Part shown: in pieces, positions 53,575-64,000 of the stretch | How positions within the stretch are numbered: position 1 is the first letter of the stretch | Layout: every line of letters begins with the position of its first letter | DNA from: Oreohelix idahoensis | Taxonomy: Eukaryota > Mollusca > Gastropoda > Stylommatophora > Oreohelicidae | Assembly: GCA_024509875.1 (NCBI GenBank) | Contig: JAMPIV010016259.1 | Location: 79,350 to 143,349, forward strand | Length of the DNA stretch: 64,000 nucleotides | Direction of reading: 5' to 3' | Made by a program: the position numbers and the translations under genes | The notes under the pieces: model-generated | Told to the model about the DNA's origin: nothing | What the model saw: the letters and a program-made list of their open reading frames with translations, nothing else | Database searches by the model: none

Positions 53575-55158
53575 ATGGCGGACCTGGCCAAGTTTCGATC
53601 TGCTGCTGTTCAGACTGCAAAAGAGTTAGGATTAGATGGGCAAGTTATGGTTGCCTATGTCACTACGGAATGTGACAAATTTATTGAACGCGAAGAAAGA
53701 AGATTAGAAAAAGAGGCCGAAAGAAAGTTAGAGGCTGAGACTAAGAGGTTGCAAGCTGAGGCTGAGACTAAGAGGTTGCAGATTGAGGCTGACAAAGAGG
53801 CTAAAGCATGGGAAGCCGAGGAAAGAAGACAGGCTGCAGAAAGGGAAGAGAAGAAATTAGCTGCAGAAAGGGAAGAGAAGAGATTAGCTGCAGAAAGGGA
53901 AGCAGAAAAGGAGGAGAAGAGATTACAAAGGGAACATGAGTTACGACTAAGGGAGTTTGAGTTTCAAGGCCATGCTCCTGAAAATGGTGCCAGTCCCTTT
54001 GCCTCTGATGCCACTGCTAGCCAAGGAGCCTCAACCTCAGCTATGAATTTTCATTTAGATCATTTTGTTGAGAAAGACGATGATATAGAGAGCTACCTAA
54101 ATAGGTATGAACTATTAGCTACCACGTATGGGTTAGAGAGAGAAAGGTGGAGCTTAAAGTTATCTCAGGGACTTCGTGGGGCAGCTTATGAAGTTTTTGC
54201 AAAAATGAGCAGAGGTGATCAGGAAAATTATGACATGCTAAAGCAGGCTCTTTTGTTAAGGTATGAAAAGAATGCAGAATTTTATAGGAAAAAATTTAGG
54301 AATGCTAAACTACTGTCAGGTGAAACCTATCACCAGTTCTCTGCACGAATAGAGACATACTTGGAGAAATGGACTTCTCTGGGGAAAACCCAAGATCTTA
54401 AGGAAATGGTCCTTATAGAGCAATTAAGAGAGTCCATGGCTCCAGACCTGAGAAAGTTTCTCATGGAACAAGGTGCAGAGAGGCTGGGTGAGTTGCTAAA
54501 TGTTGCTGAAAGGTATCAAGCAGCTCAAGCAGAGGTAACAGGTAATAAAAAGAAACAAGTGGATAACTTTAGGGCACCACAGAACTTTAATAAATTTGAT
54601 CCTAAGGATCAAAATAAAGGTAAGCACCAATTTGATAGGCCACGGTATGAAAATAAAAATAAATTCCCACAATTCGATGAAAGGAAATATGATGAAAGAA
54701 AATCTTTCAACCAAGGAAAAAGGTGGTGTAAAAATTGTCAGATGGACAATCATGACACTGACCGTTGCAGAAGGAAACCTGTGTATATGGCAACCCTTCA
54801 GGTCAGGTCGACCTCAAGACAGGAGGAGGATATTATGTTAGATACCACTCCAGAAGAGATGAGGAAGGCACAGGCTGGGGATAAAACACTCAAGCCTTGT
54901 TTCAGAAAATTGTCAACTTGTCATACAACTCCAGGCAAGGGAGATTTTTACATGAAAAACAAGTTGATGTATAGGAAGACTGGAGCTAGATCCAAAGGTC
55001 ACGGACAGCTGGTTCTTCCAAAAAGATATAGGGCAGACTTAATAAGGAGCCTACATGTGAAACCAGATGGGGACCATGAGAAGATAGGTACCATCATTCA
55101 AAAGGTGGCTCACAATTATTATTGGCCAAAGCAAGATGGGACATTGAGAATTTTGTAG
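53575..55158 (+). pseudogene. gag: Element B gag fused to integrase zinc-finger region
   Basis: It starts at ATG, M-A-D-L-A-K-F. A long coiled coil (residues about 40-125, rich in A-A-E-R-E-E-K) is followed by the Gag domain and a CCHC knuckle (C-K-N-C-Q-M-D-N-H-D-T-D-R-C near 385). Immediately after it the frame goes to K-P-V-Y-M-A-T-L-Q-V-R-S, which in A and P lies after the protease. The whole protease is therefore absent. The integrase finger keeps H-x6-H (H-V-K-P-D-G-D-H). One C lost from a CCC run near 55130, relative to C, shifts the frame and ends it at 55158. Confidence 0.85.
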
Positions 55159-55338
55159 AAAGGTGTAGCATAGCACATGAGGGAACACCCACAAGTGGGA
55201 ACATGGATCAGGACCTGGACACGCCACGGGGCAAAATTAGGCCTGATAATAAAAAGAAAGATAGATTTGATAAAGTGGACCAAATGGAATGGGAAGCCCC
55301 TTTTCACGGACAAGCTTCACTTAACTGTTTTACAATGG
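55159..55338 (+). pseudogene. Element B replaced-integrase segment, first part
   Basis: In the shifted frame, codons continue W-D-I-E-N-F-V-E-R-C-S-I-A-H-E-G. The second Cys pair of the finger is degraded (C-S-I-A where C-x2-C is expected). A basic stretch follows up to Q-A-S-L-N-C-F-T, where C is inserted. The segment resumes at 63573. Confidence 0.75.
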
Positions 55339-57353
55339 TGTGGTGAAGTGGGATGTTATAAATACTTATAGGAAACTTAGTGTACTGACTGAGATCAGCT
55401 GTGAAGGTATCTATATCTATTAAGAGTAGTGTATTATAGATAACCTTACTTGCTACCACATATCTATATATCTCAGTCAGAATTATTCTGGAATAGTGTG
55501 ATGCTACGTTATGTGTCTAGGGTATGTGTATGGTGAAGTGTAAGTCACAACAACAGACAGATAAACAATTTAATTTAATCCACTACTCTTAACAACACTG
55601 TGACACTCACATACATATAACACTCTATGAGAATAGCTTAAAGGAGGCACTGATAACTTTCAAATAACAATATGTATTCATTACTGGCATGAATGAATAT
55701 GTGTCCTGATTCAACTACAAGGGAACCAGGAATCACAATCAATTTAAATTACAAGTTATGTACAGAATGTATTTAATATGAATATTGTAGTGACATATAT
55801 TATTACAAATGTTCTATGTGTGTCAGTTTTGTAGTAAAATGAGGTAATACTGGTTTTGTTTTGTTCAAGCTCTGTTGGTATTTGTCATCATGACTTCAAT
55901 AGTTTGTCTTTAGGGACTAGTATTGGAGATGTTCACAGTTCCTGATATTAAGACAATTAAATTCCCCTCTGAATGTTATTTTTATATAGTTATTTCAAGA
56001 TGAGGCGACATAATGTTGAGCTCAGCTGGCCAACTCTGCTTATCTTGCGTGATGGCGGCCGGAAAGGACTCCTCTGCTCGAATTCTCCTCTGGGCTCAGG
56101 AGACACCTCACTGATAGCTAAAAGGACCAAGGAGTATGCTGTCCGACTCTGGATTCAGCAAATCTCTGACCAGATGCTGCTCAGTACCATCAAGACCACT
56201 GTCCCACAATTCATACGAATAACACAGATACGTTGATTAGCAATGAATTCTGGCACAAACTGGCACAAATTCCATCTGCTTATGTTCCAGGCTTTTATTT
56301 TAGCACAATTGTGAGCTGGCTTCAACGCACTGATGCTTTATCAAGCTTATTTAAACAAGTGGTTTCGAACTAACGCTCCCAAGTGTGTATATCAGTGAGC
56401 CTGGCCAATGAGCCACGTTTCGACAAGTGTTTGAAAAAATGTTACCTTTTCCCGTCTCCCCTAACAACCAAGATAGTATTTATAGCCCGACCAATCGTGG
56501 TTAGGCTTTCATTTGTTGCGCTCCAATCAATTTGGAGTTTACATGGTAGGCTATTTCTGTAACGTAAATTTTTTTCAAACACGTTTAAAAAAATCTTATG
56601 AGCAGAAATGATTTTATGCTGTCAGGCACCCCCAATATTTTATTTTGGGTATAATTTATTAATTCCTGGACTATTTGCGTAACGTTTTACATATTATTTG
56701 TCAGCAAGCCCTAAGGAACCCAAAAATACTAATTTAAAGGAGCTACGTGGCTGCGTTCAAAATATGCAATTTCTTCTACCTCCTGTTTCGAAGATGTGCT
56801 GTCTGGGTACTGTTATGTTTTCAACCGTAAACCCATCTAATGTTATCTTTTCTAATAAGAGTTTTTTATGATTTATAAACCTAACTCTGGGAAAGGGTAG
56901 TGTATTTTATCACTGTCCGTCTGAAAAAAAATTAGTGCATGTAGACTTACACGCGTGATGGCAGCATTTGTGTATCGCGCGACGCGTGTTTAATGTTCGG
57001 CTTTCTGCCTCTCCCTTCTCTCTTTATCCTTTTGTCCATCTGTTCGTTCGTTTTGGTAACGCAGTATAATTAATGTTAGGATTAATTTAGGTCATTACGC
57101 AGTACGTCTCAATGTTTTTCTTAGAAATGCAGCACACGTTTCATTGAAGAAGGCGGGTAATAATACAGTAAGCTTTTATATCAACGTGAAAGCGTTACAA
57201 TTTGCAGACGAAGCAGAAAACAAGGGGGATTTCGAGTACATTCTTTGTGACAGCACTGTCATTTTACCATTGCTCTTCTCTTTATTAATTTTATTTGTTA
57301 GGCTTCATATTTACCTAATAATTTATATATGTGGATTAGAATATTTCATGACA
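55339..57353 (-). repeat. Element C 3' LTR
   Basis: On its strand it reads TGTCATGAAATATTC...CACTTCACCACA. The intron flanks are joined at 56204/56205. Confidence 0.95.
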
Positions 57354-57364
57354 CCTCCCCTCTT
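57354..57364 (-). promoter_or_regulatory. Element C polypurine tract
   Basis: AAGAGGGGAGG on the minus strand touches the 3' LTR. It is identical to element A's tract. Confidence 0.8.
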
Positions 57365-57420
57365 AAAACAGACATTATATGTCAGTCCTTTATTCTATAT
57401 ACACATAGAGAAATTTATTA

Positions 57421-59319
57421 TTATTTCTGGGGTTTACGGTGATTCTCATCACACGGATGGCGGCTTAAAAAATCCGCTCCCAAATTGGTTTTTCCAGATA
57501 TATACTCAATGCTAAAATTATATGGAGCCAGAAGCAAAGACCATCGGAGTAACCTAGAGTTCTCATGCTTAGCCTGTGCTAAAAACGATAAAGGTTTGTG
57601 GTCTGTTTGCAACTTAAATGCCTTCCCATATAGATAAATATTGAATTTCTTTATTGCCCATATTACTGCAAGACATTCTTTTTCGCTAGTTGAGTAGTTG
57701 ATTTCAGCTTTATTCAACTTTCTGCTAGCATATGCCACTGGGCTTAATTCCCCATCCAATGCATCTGATTTCTGTAGTAAAGTTGCACCTAACCCAATAT
57801 TACTTGCATCCGTCCTTACTATGAATTCTTGACTTAAGTCAGGTAATTTCAAAATGGGTTTACTTGTGAGCTTTTCCTTCAATTCTTGGTAAGTCATTTC
57901 ACATTGTGGTGTCCATGTAATGCGATCTGGATGTCCTTTACGTGTCAATTCAGTTAACGGTGCACATATGGAATTAAAGTTTTTGATATACTTCTGGTAG
58001 AAACCACATAATGAGACAAAGGATCTCACGTCCTTCTTGGTTTGTGGTCTCGGGGCTTTCTGTAGTTTCTCTAAATTCTTTGGGTCAGGGGTCATGTTTC
58101 CCTGATAAACTGTGTGTCCCAAAAATTCCAATTCTTTACATCCAACGCAACATTTGGTTGGTCGGGCTGTTAAATTTGCCTCCCTAAGTCGATCAAACAG
58201 CATGTTCAGAGAGTCAATGTGTTCCTCAAATGTTTCTGTTGCTATAAGGATATCATCCATAAAATTTGTTATACAGGGATTATTCAGAGGATCCAATAAT
58301 TTTCTCATCATTCTAGAGAAGACACTAGGCGCATTCTTCAATCCAAATGGCAATCTATTAAACTCATAGTGTCCTTCTGAGGTACTAAAAGCTAGGTATG
58401 GTCTAACCTCAGGCTTTACTGGAATCTGATAGTATCCTTTACTCAGATCCACTTTTGAGAAATATTTAGCTTTATTTAGTCTGGCAAACAGCTGATTTGT
58501 ATCCGGCAATGGATCCACCTGTCCTTCTGTAATAGCATTCAGTCTCCTGTAATCTATACAGAGTCTATGTTCTCCAGAGGGCTTCCTTAAGAGTACAACA
58601 CCGGAACTATACGAAGACTCACTGTGCGAAATAATTCCTTCCTTCAATAGATAGTCTATCTCTTCCTTCAAAGCTTTTTCCTTAGCAAACGGAATCGAAT
58701 ATGGTTTCATACAGACAGGTGTGGAGTCTATTAGTTTCATATCATATTCCAATAGGTTTGTATGCCCTGGTCGGTCTGTTAACACCTCTGCATGATTATT
58801 TAGAACCTGTTGCACTCTCTCTTTCTGAGTTTTCGTTAAATGTGTACTGATTTTCACCTGTGCTGCTGTCTCACAGGGGTGTAATGGATATTCAAATGAT
58901 GAAAGTGGTTCCTTTTTCATCTCCATGGCGATGGACAAGGTCAACAAGTGTGTCTCTTCCTGATGTTCTCTTTCCAAATATTTCTTCAGGAGATTCACAT
59001 GATAGATTTTTTCTTTCCCCTTCTTATCTATCTTATAATTTGTTCTAGACACCTTCTCTAGAACTGTATATGGACCCTGCCATCCAATTTGTAACTTATT
59101 CTGACTCCCGGGCAAAAGAAGCAGTACTTTCTCTCCCACAGCCAAATTTCTGTCTTTCGCCTTCCTGTTATAATAGGCAGCATGTTTCTTCCTGGCTTGT
59201 TTCAAATTTTCATTGGCAAGTTTCCAGCCAGTTTTTAACCGAGTGGTCAGCTCATTCACATATTGGTATGAAGATGTAATGTTTTCCTCTGCCTTTTCAT
59301 CAGTCCACGTTCTTAACAA
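57421..59319 (-). CDS. pol: Element C reverse transcriptase-RNase H
   Basis: This is 632 codons without a stop. It opens with L-L-R-T-W-T-D-E-K-A-E-E, the integrase linker, then K-A-K-D-R-N-L-A-V-G-E-K and the GPY/F module (W-Q-G-P-Y). After a spacer comes RT, with D-L-S-K-G-Y-Y-Q-I, F-G-L-K-N-A-P and F-M-D-D near residue 353. RNase H has R-T-D-A-S near 500, E-K-E-C-L-A and Q-T-D-H-K-P. The end is L-G-A-D-F-L-S-R. It is in a different phase from the gag frame, so translation needs a shift, re-initiation or a separate RNA. With no protease encoded, processing would depend on another element. That RT and RNase H are intact while the protease and integrase core are gone is notable. Confidence 0.88.
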   Translation of the reverse strand: MLRTWTDEKAEENITSSYQYVNELTTRLKTGWKLANENLKQARKKHAAYYNRKAKDRNLAVGEKVLLLLPGSQNKLQIGWQGPYTVLEKVSRTNYKIDKKGKEKIYHVNLLKKYLEREHQEETHLLTLSIAMEMKKEPLSSFEYPLHPCETAAQVKISTHLTKTQKERVQQVLNNHAEVLTDRPGHTNLLEYDMKLIDSTPVCMKPYSIPFAKEKALKEEIDYLLKEGIISHSESSYSSGVVLLRKPSGEHRLCIDYRRLNAITEGQVDPLPDTNQLFARLNKAKYFSKVDLSKGYYQIPVKPEVRPYLAFSTSEGHYEFNRLPFGLKNAPSVFSRMMRKLLDPLNNPCITNFMDDILIATETFEEHIDSLNMLFDRLREANLTARPTKCCVGCKELEFLGHTVYQGNMTPDPKNLEKLQKAPRPQTKKDVRSFVSLCGFYQKYIKNFNSICAPLTELTRKGHPDRITWTPQCEMTYQELKEKLTSKPILKLPDLSQEFIVRTDASNIGLGATLLQKSDALDGELSPVAYASRKLNKAEINYSTSEKECLAVIWAIKKFNIYLYGKAFKLQTDHKPLSFLAQAKHENSRLLRWSLLLAPYNFSIEYISGKTNLGADFLSRHPCDENHRKPQK

Positions 59320-59321
59320 AG

Positions 59322-61357
59322 CTACATATGGACCTTTAATTGTGTGGACCTATTTGTCCATGCACCGGTATGGTCTCTTCCACTCGAAGCTTTATAGTGA
59401 TGATTTTTCCTCCCAGAATTATCATTCACAAAACGACCGCTACCAATTTTTCTTTTGGGGCTTTCTCCCCTCTTAAAATTCTTGATGAGAGATTTCCTCT
59501 CTACATCCTCTTCCTCCAGTTTGTTTAAGTCCGATTGAGGGATTTTCGGCTTATCCTGGGGTAAGACATCTTTTTGCACTCTCCGCATAGTGGCCATTGT
59601 AAAACAGTTAAGTGAAGCTTGTCCGTGAAAAGGGGCTTCCCATTCCATTTGGTCCACTTTATCAAATCTATTTTTCTTTTTATTATCAGGCCTAATTTTG
59701 CCCCGTGGCGTGTCCAGGTCCTGATCCATGTTCCCACTTGTGGGTGTTCCCTCATGTGCTATGCTACACCTTTCTACAAAGTTCTCAATGTCCCATCTTG
59801 CTTTGGGCCAATAATAATTGTGAGCCACCTTTTGAATGATGGTACCTATCTTCTCATGGTCCCCATCTGGTTTCACATGTAGGCTCCTTATTAAGTCTGT
59901 CCTATATCTTTTTGGAAGAACCAGCTGTCCGTGACCATTGGATCTAGCTCCAGTCTTCCTATACATCAACTTGTTTTTCATGTAAAAATCTCCCTTGCCT
60001 GGAGTTGTATGACAAGTTGACAATTTTCTGAAACAAGGCTTGAGTGTTTTATCCCCAGCCTGTGCCTTCCTCATCTCTTCTGGAGTGGTATCTAACATAA
60101 TATCCTCCTCCTGTCTTGAGGTCGACCTGACCTGAAGGGTTGCCATATACACAGGTTTCCTTCTGCAACGGTCAGTGTCATGATTGTCCATCTGACAATT
60201 CTTACACCACCTTTTTCCTTGGTTGAAAGATTTTCTTTCATCATATTTCCTTTCATCGAATTGTGGGAATTTATTTTTATTTTCATACCGTGGCCTATCA
60301 AATTGGTGCTTACCTTTATTTTGATCCTTAGGATCAAATTTATTAAAGTTCTGTGGTGCCCTAAAGTTATCCACCTGTTTCTTTTTATTACCTGTTACCT
60401 CTGCTTGAGCTGCTTGATACCTTTCAGCAACATTTAGCAACTCACCCAGCCTCTCTGCACCTTGTTCCATGAGAAACTTTCTCAGGTCTGGAGCCATGGA
60501 CTCTCTTAGTTGCTCTATAAGGACCATTTCCTTAAGATCTTGGGTTTTCCCCAGAGAAGTCCATTTCTCCAAGTATGTCTCTATTCGTGCAGAGAACTGG
60601 TGATAGGTTTCACCTGACAGTAGTTTAGCATTCCTAAATTTTTTCCTATAAAATTCTGCATTCTTTTCATACCTTAACAAAAGAGCCTGCTTTAGCATGT
60701 CATAATTTTCCTGATCACCTCTGCTCATTTTTGCAAAAACTTCATAAGCTGCCCCACGAAGTCCCTGAGATAACTTTAAGCTCCACCTTTCTCTCTCTAA
60801 CCCATACGTGGTAGCTAATAGTTCATACCTATTTATATAGCTCTCAATATCATCGTCTTTCTCAACAAAATGATCTAAATGAAAATTCATAGCTGAGGTT
60901 GAGGCTCCTTGAGTAACCGTAGCATCAGAGGCAAAGGGACTGGCACCATTTTCAGGAGCATGGCCTTGAAACTCAAACTCCCTTAGTCGTAACTCATGTT
61001 CCCTTTGTAATCTTTTATCTTCTGCTTCCCTTTCTGCAGCTAATTTCTTTCTTCTCTTTCTGCAGCTAATTTCTTCTCTTCCCTTTCTGCAGCCTGTCTT
61101 CTTTCCTCGGCTTCTCTTTCTGCAGCTAATCTCTTTGTCTTCTCTTTCTGCCTCCAATTTCTTAGCCTCAGCCTCAATCTGCAACCTCTTAATTTCCTTT
61201 CAGCCTCTAACTTTCTTTCGGCTTCAAACCTTCTTTCTTCGCGTTCAATAAATTTGTCACATTCCGTAGTGACATAGGCAACCATAACTTGCCCATCTAA
61301 TCCTAACTCTTTTGCAGTCTGAACCGCAGCAGATCGAAATTTGGCCAGGTCCGCCAT
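59322..61357 (-). pseudogene. gag: Element C gag, integrase finger remnant and replaced-core segment
   Basis: It starts at 61357 with M-A-D-L-A-K-F. The coiled-coil part has frame changes between about 61190 and 61040. From 61184 down to 59322 the frame is open: Gag domain, CCHC knuckle near 60180-60230, no protease, integrase H-x6-H and a degraded Cys pair. Then comes a basic segment of about 140 residues in place of the catalytic core (M-A-T-M-R-R-V-Q-K; K-I-G-S-G-R-F). Parts of that segment match A's at spaced positions (T-P-T, Q-D-L, P-F-H, M-A-T-M-x-R-x-Q-K). The frame ends with TAG at 59322 just before the RT frame. Confidence 0.8.
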
Positions 61358-61524
61358 TGTCTATCAGGTAAATTTATACAATGTCTAACCAACAATTCAA
61401 TCTCTAATGGACAACACAGGCACCGTGAGCTCAACCTTATTTAATTCCACCCAAGGATACCTTTTAATTCTTATATTCCCTGAAGTGAATTACCCCCAAT
61501 ATTTTTAATAGGGAAAGATTCAAA

Positions 61525-61544
61525 ATCCCAAGAGCGAGACCCCA
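61525..61544 (-). promoter_or_regulatory. Element C primer-binding site
   Basis: On the minus strand TGGGGTCTCGCTCTTGGGAT lies five bases inside the LTR edge. It is identical to B's. Confidence 0.6.
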
Positions 61545-61549
61545 ATATA

Positions 61550-63572
61550 TGTGGTGAAGTGGGATGTTATAAATATTTATAGGGGACTTAGTGTACTGAC
61601 TGAGATCAGCTGTGAAGGTATCTATATCTATTAAGAGTAGTGTATTATAGATAACCTTACTTGCTACCACATATCTATATATCTCAGTCAGAATTATTCT
61701 GGAATAGTGTGATGCTACGTTATGTGTCTAGGGTATGAGTATGGTGAAGTGTAAGTCACAACAACAGACAGATAAACAATTTAATTTAATCCACTACTCT
61801 TGACAACACTGTGACACTCACATACATATAACACTCTATGAGAATATCTTAAAGAAGTCACTGATAACTTTTCAAATAACAATATGTATTCATTACTGGC
61901 ATGAATGAATATGTGTCCTGATTCAACTACAAGGGAACCAGGAATCACAATCAATTTAAATTACAAGTTATGTACAGAATGTATTTAATATGAATATTGT
62001 AGTGACATATATTATTACAAATGTTCTATGTGTGTCAGTTGTGTAGTAGTAAAATGAGGTAATACTGGTTTTGTTTTGTTCAAGCTCTGTTGGTATTTGT
62101 CATCATGACTTCAATAGTTTGTCTTTAGGGACTAGTATTGGAGATGTTCACAGTTCCTGATTTTAAGACAAGTAAATTCCCCTCTGAATAGTATTTTTAT
62201 AAAGTCATTTCAAGATGAGGGGACATAATGTTGAGCTCAGCTGGCCAACTCTGCTTATCTTGAGTGATGGCGGCAGGAAAGGACTCCTCTGCTCGAATTC
62301 TCCTCTGGGCTCAGGAGACACCTCACTGATAGCTAAAAAGACCAAGGAGTATGCTGTCCGACTCTGGATTCAGCACAGCTATGACCAGGTGCTGCTCAGT
62401 ACCATCAAGACCACTGTCCCACAATTTCATGGAAATAAACACAGATACGTTGATTAGCAATGAATTCTGGCACAAAATACTGGCACAAATTCCCATCTGC
62501 TTATGTTCCAGGCTTTTATTTTACACAAATATGAGCTGGCTTCAACGCACTGATGCTTTATCAAGCTTTTTTAAACAAGTGGTCTCGAACTAACGCTCCC
62601 AAGTGTGTATATCAGCGAGACTGGCCAATGAGCCACGTTTCGACAAGTGTTTGAAAAAATGTTATCTTTTCCCGTCTCCCCTAACAACCAAGATAGTATT
62701 TATAGCCCGACCAATCGTGGTTAGGCTTTCATTTGTTGCGCTCCAATCAATTTGGAGTTTACATGGTAGGCTATTTCTGTAACGTAAATTTTTTTCAAAC
62801 ACGTTTAAAAAAAAATCTTATGAGCAGAAATGATTTTATGCTGTCAGGCACCCCCAATATTTTATTTTGGGTATAATTTATTAATTCCTGGACTATTTGC
62901 GTAACGTTTTACATATTATTTGTCAGCAAGCCCTAAGGAACCCAAAAATACTAATTTAAAGGAGCTACGTGGCTGCGTTCAAAATATGCAATTTCTTCTA
63001 CCTCCTGTTTGGAAGATGTGCTGTCTGGGTACTGTTATGTGTTCAAACGTAAACCCATCTATTGTTATCTTTTCTAATAAGAGTCTGTTATGATTTATAA
63101 ACCTAACTCTGGGAAAAGGTAGTGTATTTTATCACTGTCCGTCTGAAAAAGTTAGTGCTTGTAGACTTACACGCGTGATGCCAGCATTTGTATATCGCGC
63201 GAAGCGTGTTTAGTGTTCGGCTTTTTGCCTCTCCCTTCTCTTTTTATCCTTTTGTCCATCTGTTCGTTCGTTTTGGTAACGCAGTATAATTAATGTTAGG
63301 ATTAATTTAGGTCATTACGCAGTACGTCTCAATGTTTTTCTTAGAAATGCAGCACACGTTTCATTGAAGAAGGCGGGTAATAATACAGTAAGCTTTTATA
63401 TCAACGTGAAAGCGTTACAATTTGCAGACGAAGCAGAAAACAAGGGGGATTTCGAGTACATTCTTTGTGACAGCACTGTTATTTTACATTGCTCTTCTCT
63501 TTATTAATTTTATTTGTTAGGCTTCATATTTACCTAATAATTTATATATGTGGATTAGAATATTTCATGACA
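61550..63572 (-). repeat. Element C 5' LTR
   Basis: It is 2023 bp. The TATA/CCAAT block (about 62692-62720) and the AATAAA are conserved with B. The intron flanks are joined at 62419/62420. Confidence 0.95.
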
Positions 63573-64000
63573 AATGGCCACTATGCGGAGAGTGCAAAAA
63601 GATGTCTTACCCCAGGATAAGCCGACAATCCCTCAATCGGACTTAAACCAACTGGAGGAAGAAGATGTAGAGAGGAAATCTCTCATCAAGAATTTTAAGT
63701 GGGGAGAAAGCCCCAAAAGAAAAATTGGTAGCGGTCGTTTTGTGAATGATAATTCTGGGAGGAAAAATCATCACTATAGAGCTTCGAGTGGAAGAGACCA
63801 TACCGGTGCATGGACAAATAGGTCCACACAATTAAAGGTCCATATGTAGCTTTGTTAAGAACGTGGACTGATGAAAAGGCAGAGGAAAACATTACATCTT
63901 CATACCAATATGTGAATGAGCTGACCACTCGTTTAAAACTGGCTGGAAACTTGCCAATGAAAATTTGAAACAAGCCAGGAAGAAACATGCTGCCTATTAT
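63573..64000 (+). pseudogene. Element B replaced-integrase segment, second part, and linker
   Basis: B resumes after C's TSD with M-A-T-M-R-R-V-Q-K and stays open to a TAG at 63847-63849, matching C. It then continues in another phase with L-L-R-T-W-T-D-E-K-A-E-E. An extra frame change follows near 63935-63945 (L-K-L-A-G-N against L-K-T-G-W-K-L-A-N in C). B runs off the window. Confidence 0.8.

Larger units (their letters stand above)
55339..63572 (-). mobile_element. Element C: complete LTR element of family B, inserted in B
   Basis: It is 8234 bp with LTRs of 2015 bp (55339-57353) and 2023 bp (61550-63572). The TSD is AATGG at 55334-55338 and 63573-63577. It has a primer-binding site, gag with a frameshift, no protease, no integrase core, and an intact RT-RNase H frame. 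Both LTRs lack the block that B has at 52117-52501. Confidence 0.95.
50923..64000 (+). mobile_element. Element B: LTR element lacking protease and integrase core (runs off window)
   Basis: The 5' LTR is 50923-53372, followed by a primer-binding site and gag. The body is split at 55338/63573 by element C (TSD AATGG) and continues to the window end within the region before GPY/F. B is over 90 percent alike to C by eye. The protease is absent and the integrase core replaced, in both elements at the same places. Confidence 0.9.

Noticed and set aside
57144..57515. 123-codon plus-strand frame with a hydrophobic stretch, also seen near 50851-51090
   Set aside because: It lies in the LTR of family B/C and is antisense to the element. 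The hydrophobic run is AT-rich LTR sequence.

Overview
This is a metazoan genomic window, AT-rich and built almost entirely of transposable elements. The Gypsy-type LTR elements with integrase upstream of reverse transcriptase, the several endonuclease-type LINE families, the Tigger/pogo transposon and the hAT-like MITEs fit an invertebrate, perhaps a marine lophotrochozoan. That guess rests on element types only. No host gene, tRNA, rRNA or CRISPR array could be supported.

Layout. 1-392: end of a Tc1/IS630-like transposase. 393-8213: unassigned DNA holding two small hAT-like MITEs, a 45-bp minisatellite, an 81-bp tandem repeat and five LINE fragments, three of them with readable target-site duplications (TSDs). 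8198-44412: a LINE (L, minus strand) split by a 34-kb insertion. That insertion is element A (plus strand, 9247-43199, TSD TCTAT), itself interrupted four times: by N (10657-19365, TSD ACGAC), P (minus strand, 23220-33590, TSD ATATT), a LINE R (33728-36599, TSD of about 11 bp) and a Tigger transposon (37985-40350, TA). 45488-50922: LINE K (minus strand), split by a full-length LINE I (45923-50599, 12-bp TSD). 50923-64000: LTR element B (plus strand, running off the window), split by element C of the same family in opposite orientation (55339-63572, TSD AATGG).

The order of events can be read from the nesting: L before A before N, P, R and Tigger; K before I and B; B before C. N is nearly complete, with one in-frame UAG between gag and pol. 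P is nearly complete, with one frameshift in an A run. N and P encode gag, protease, integrase, RT and RNase H in that order, which is the Copia-like gene order carried by Gypsy-type proteins (as in the Gmr1 group).

The most interesting signals are in the A/B/C family. First, all copies lack the integrase catalytic core and carry instead a short basic segment that is recognisably conserved between A and B/C. B and C also lack the protease. They nevertheless have proper LTR ends and 5-bp TSDs, so they were probably integrated by enzymes supplied in trans. Second, the LTR of B contains a 385-bp GT...AG segment, downstream of a TATA box and a poly(A) signal, that is precisely missing from both LTRs of C. 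This looks like a U5 leader intron lost through reverse transcription of a spliced RNA.
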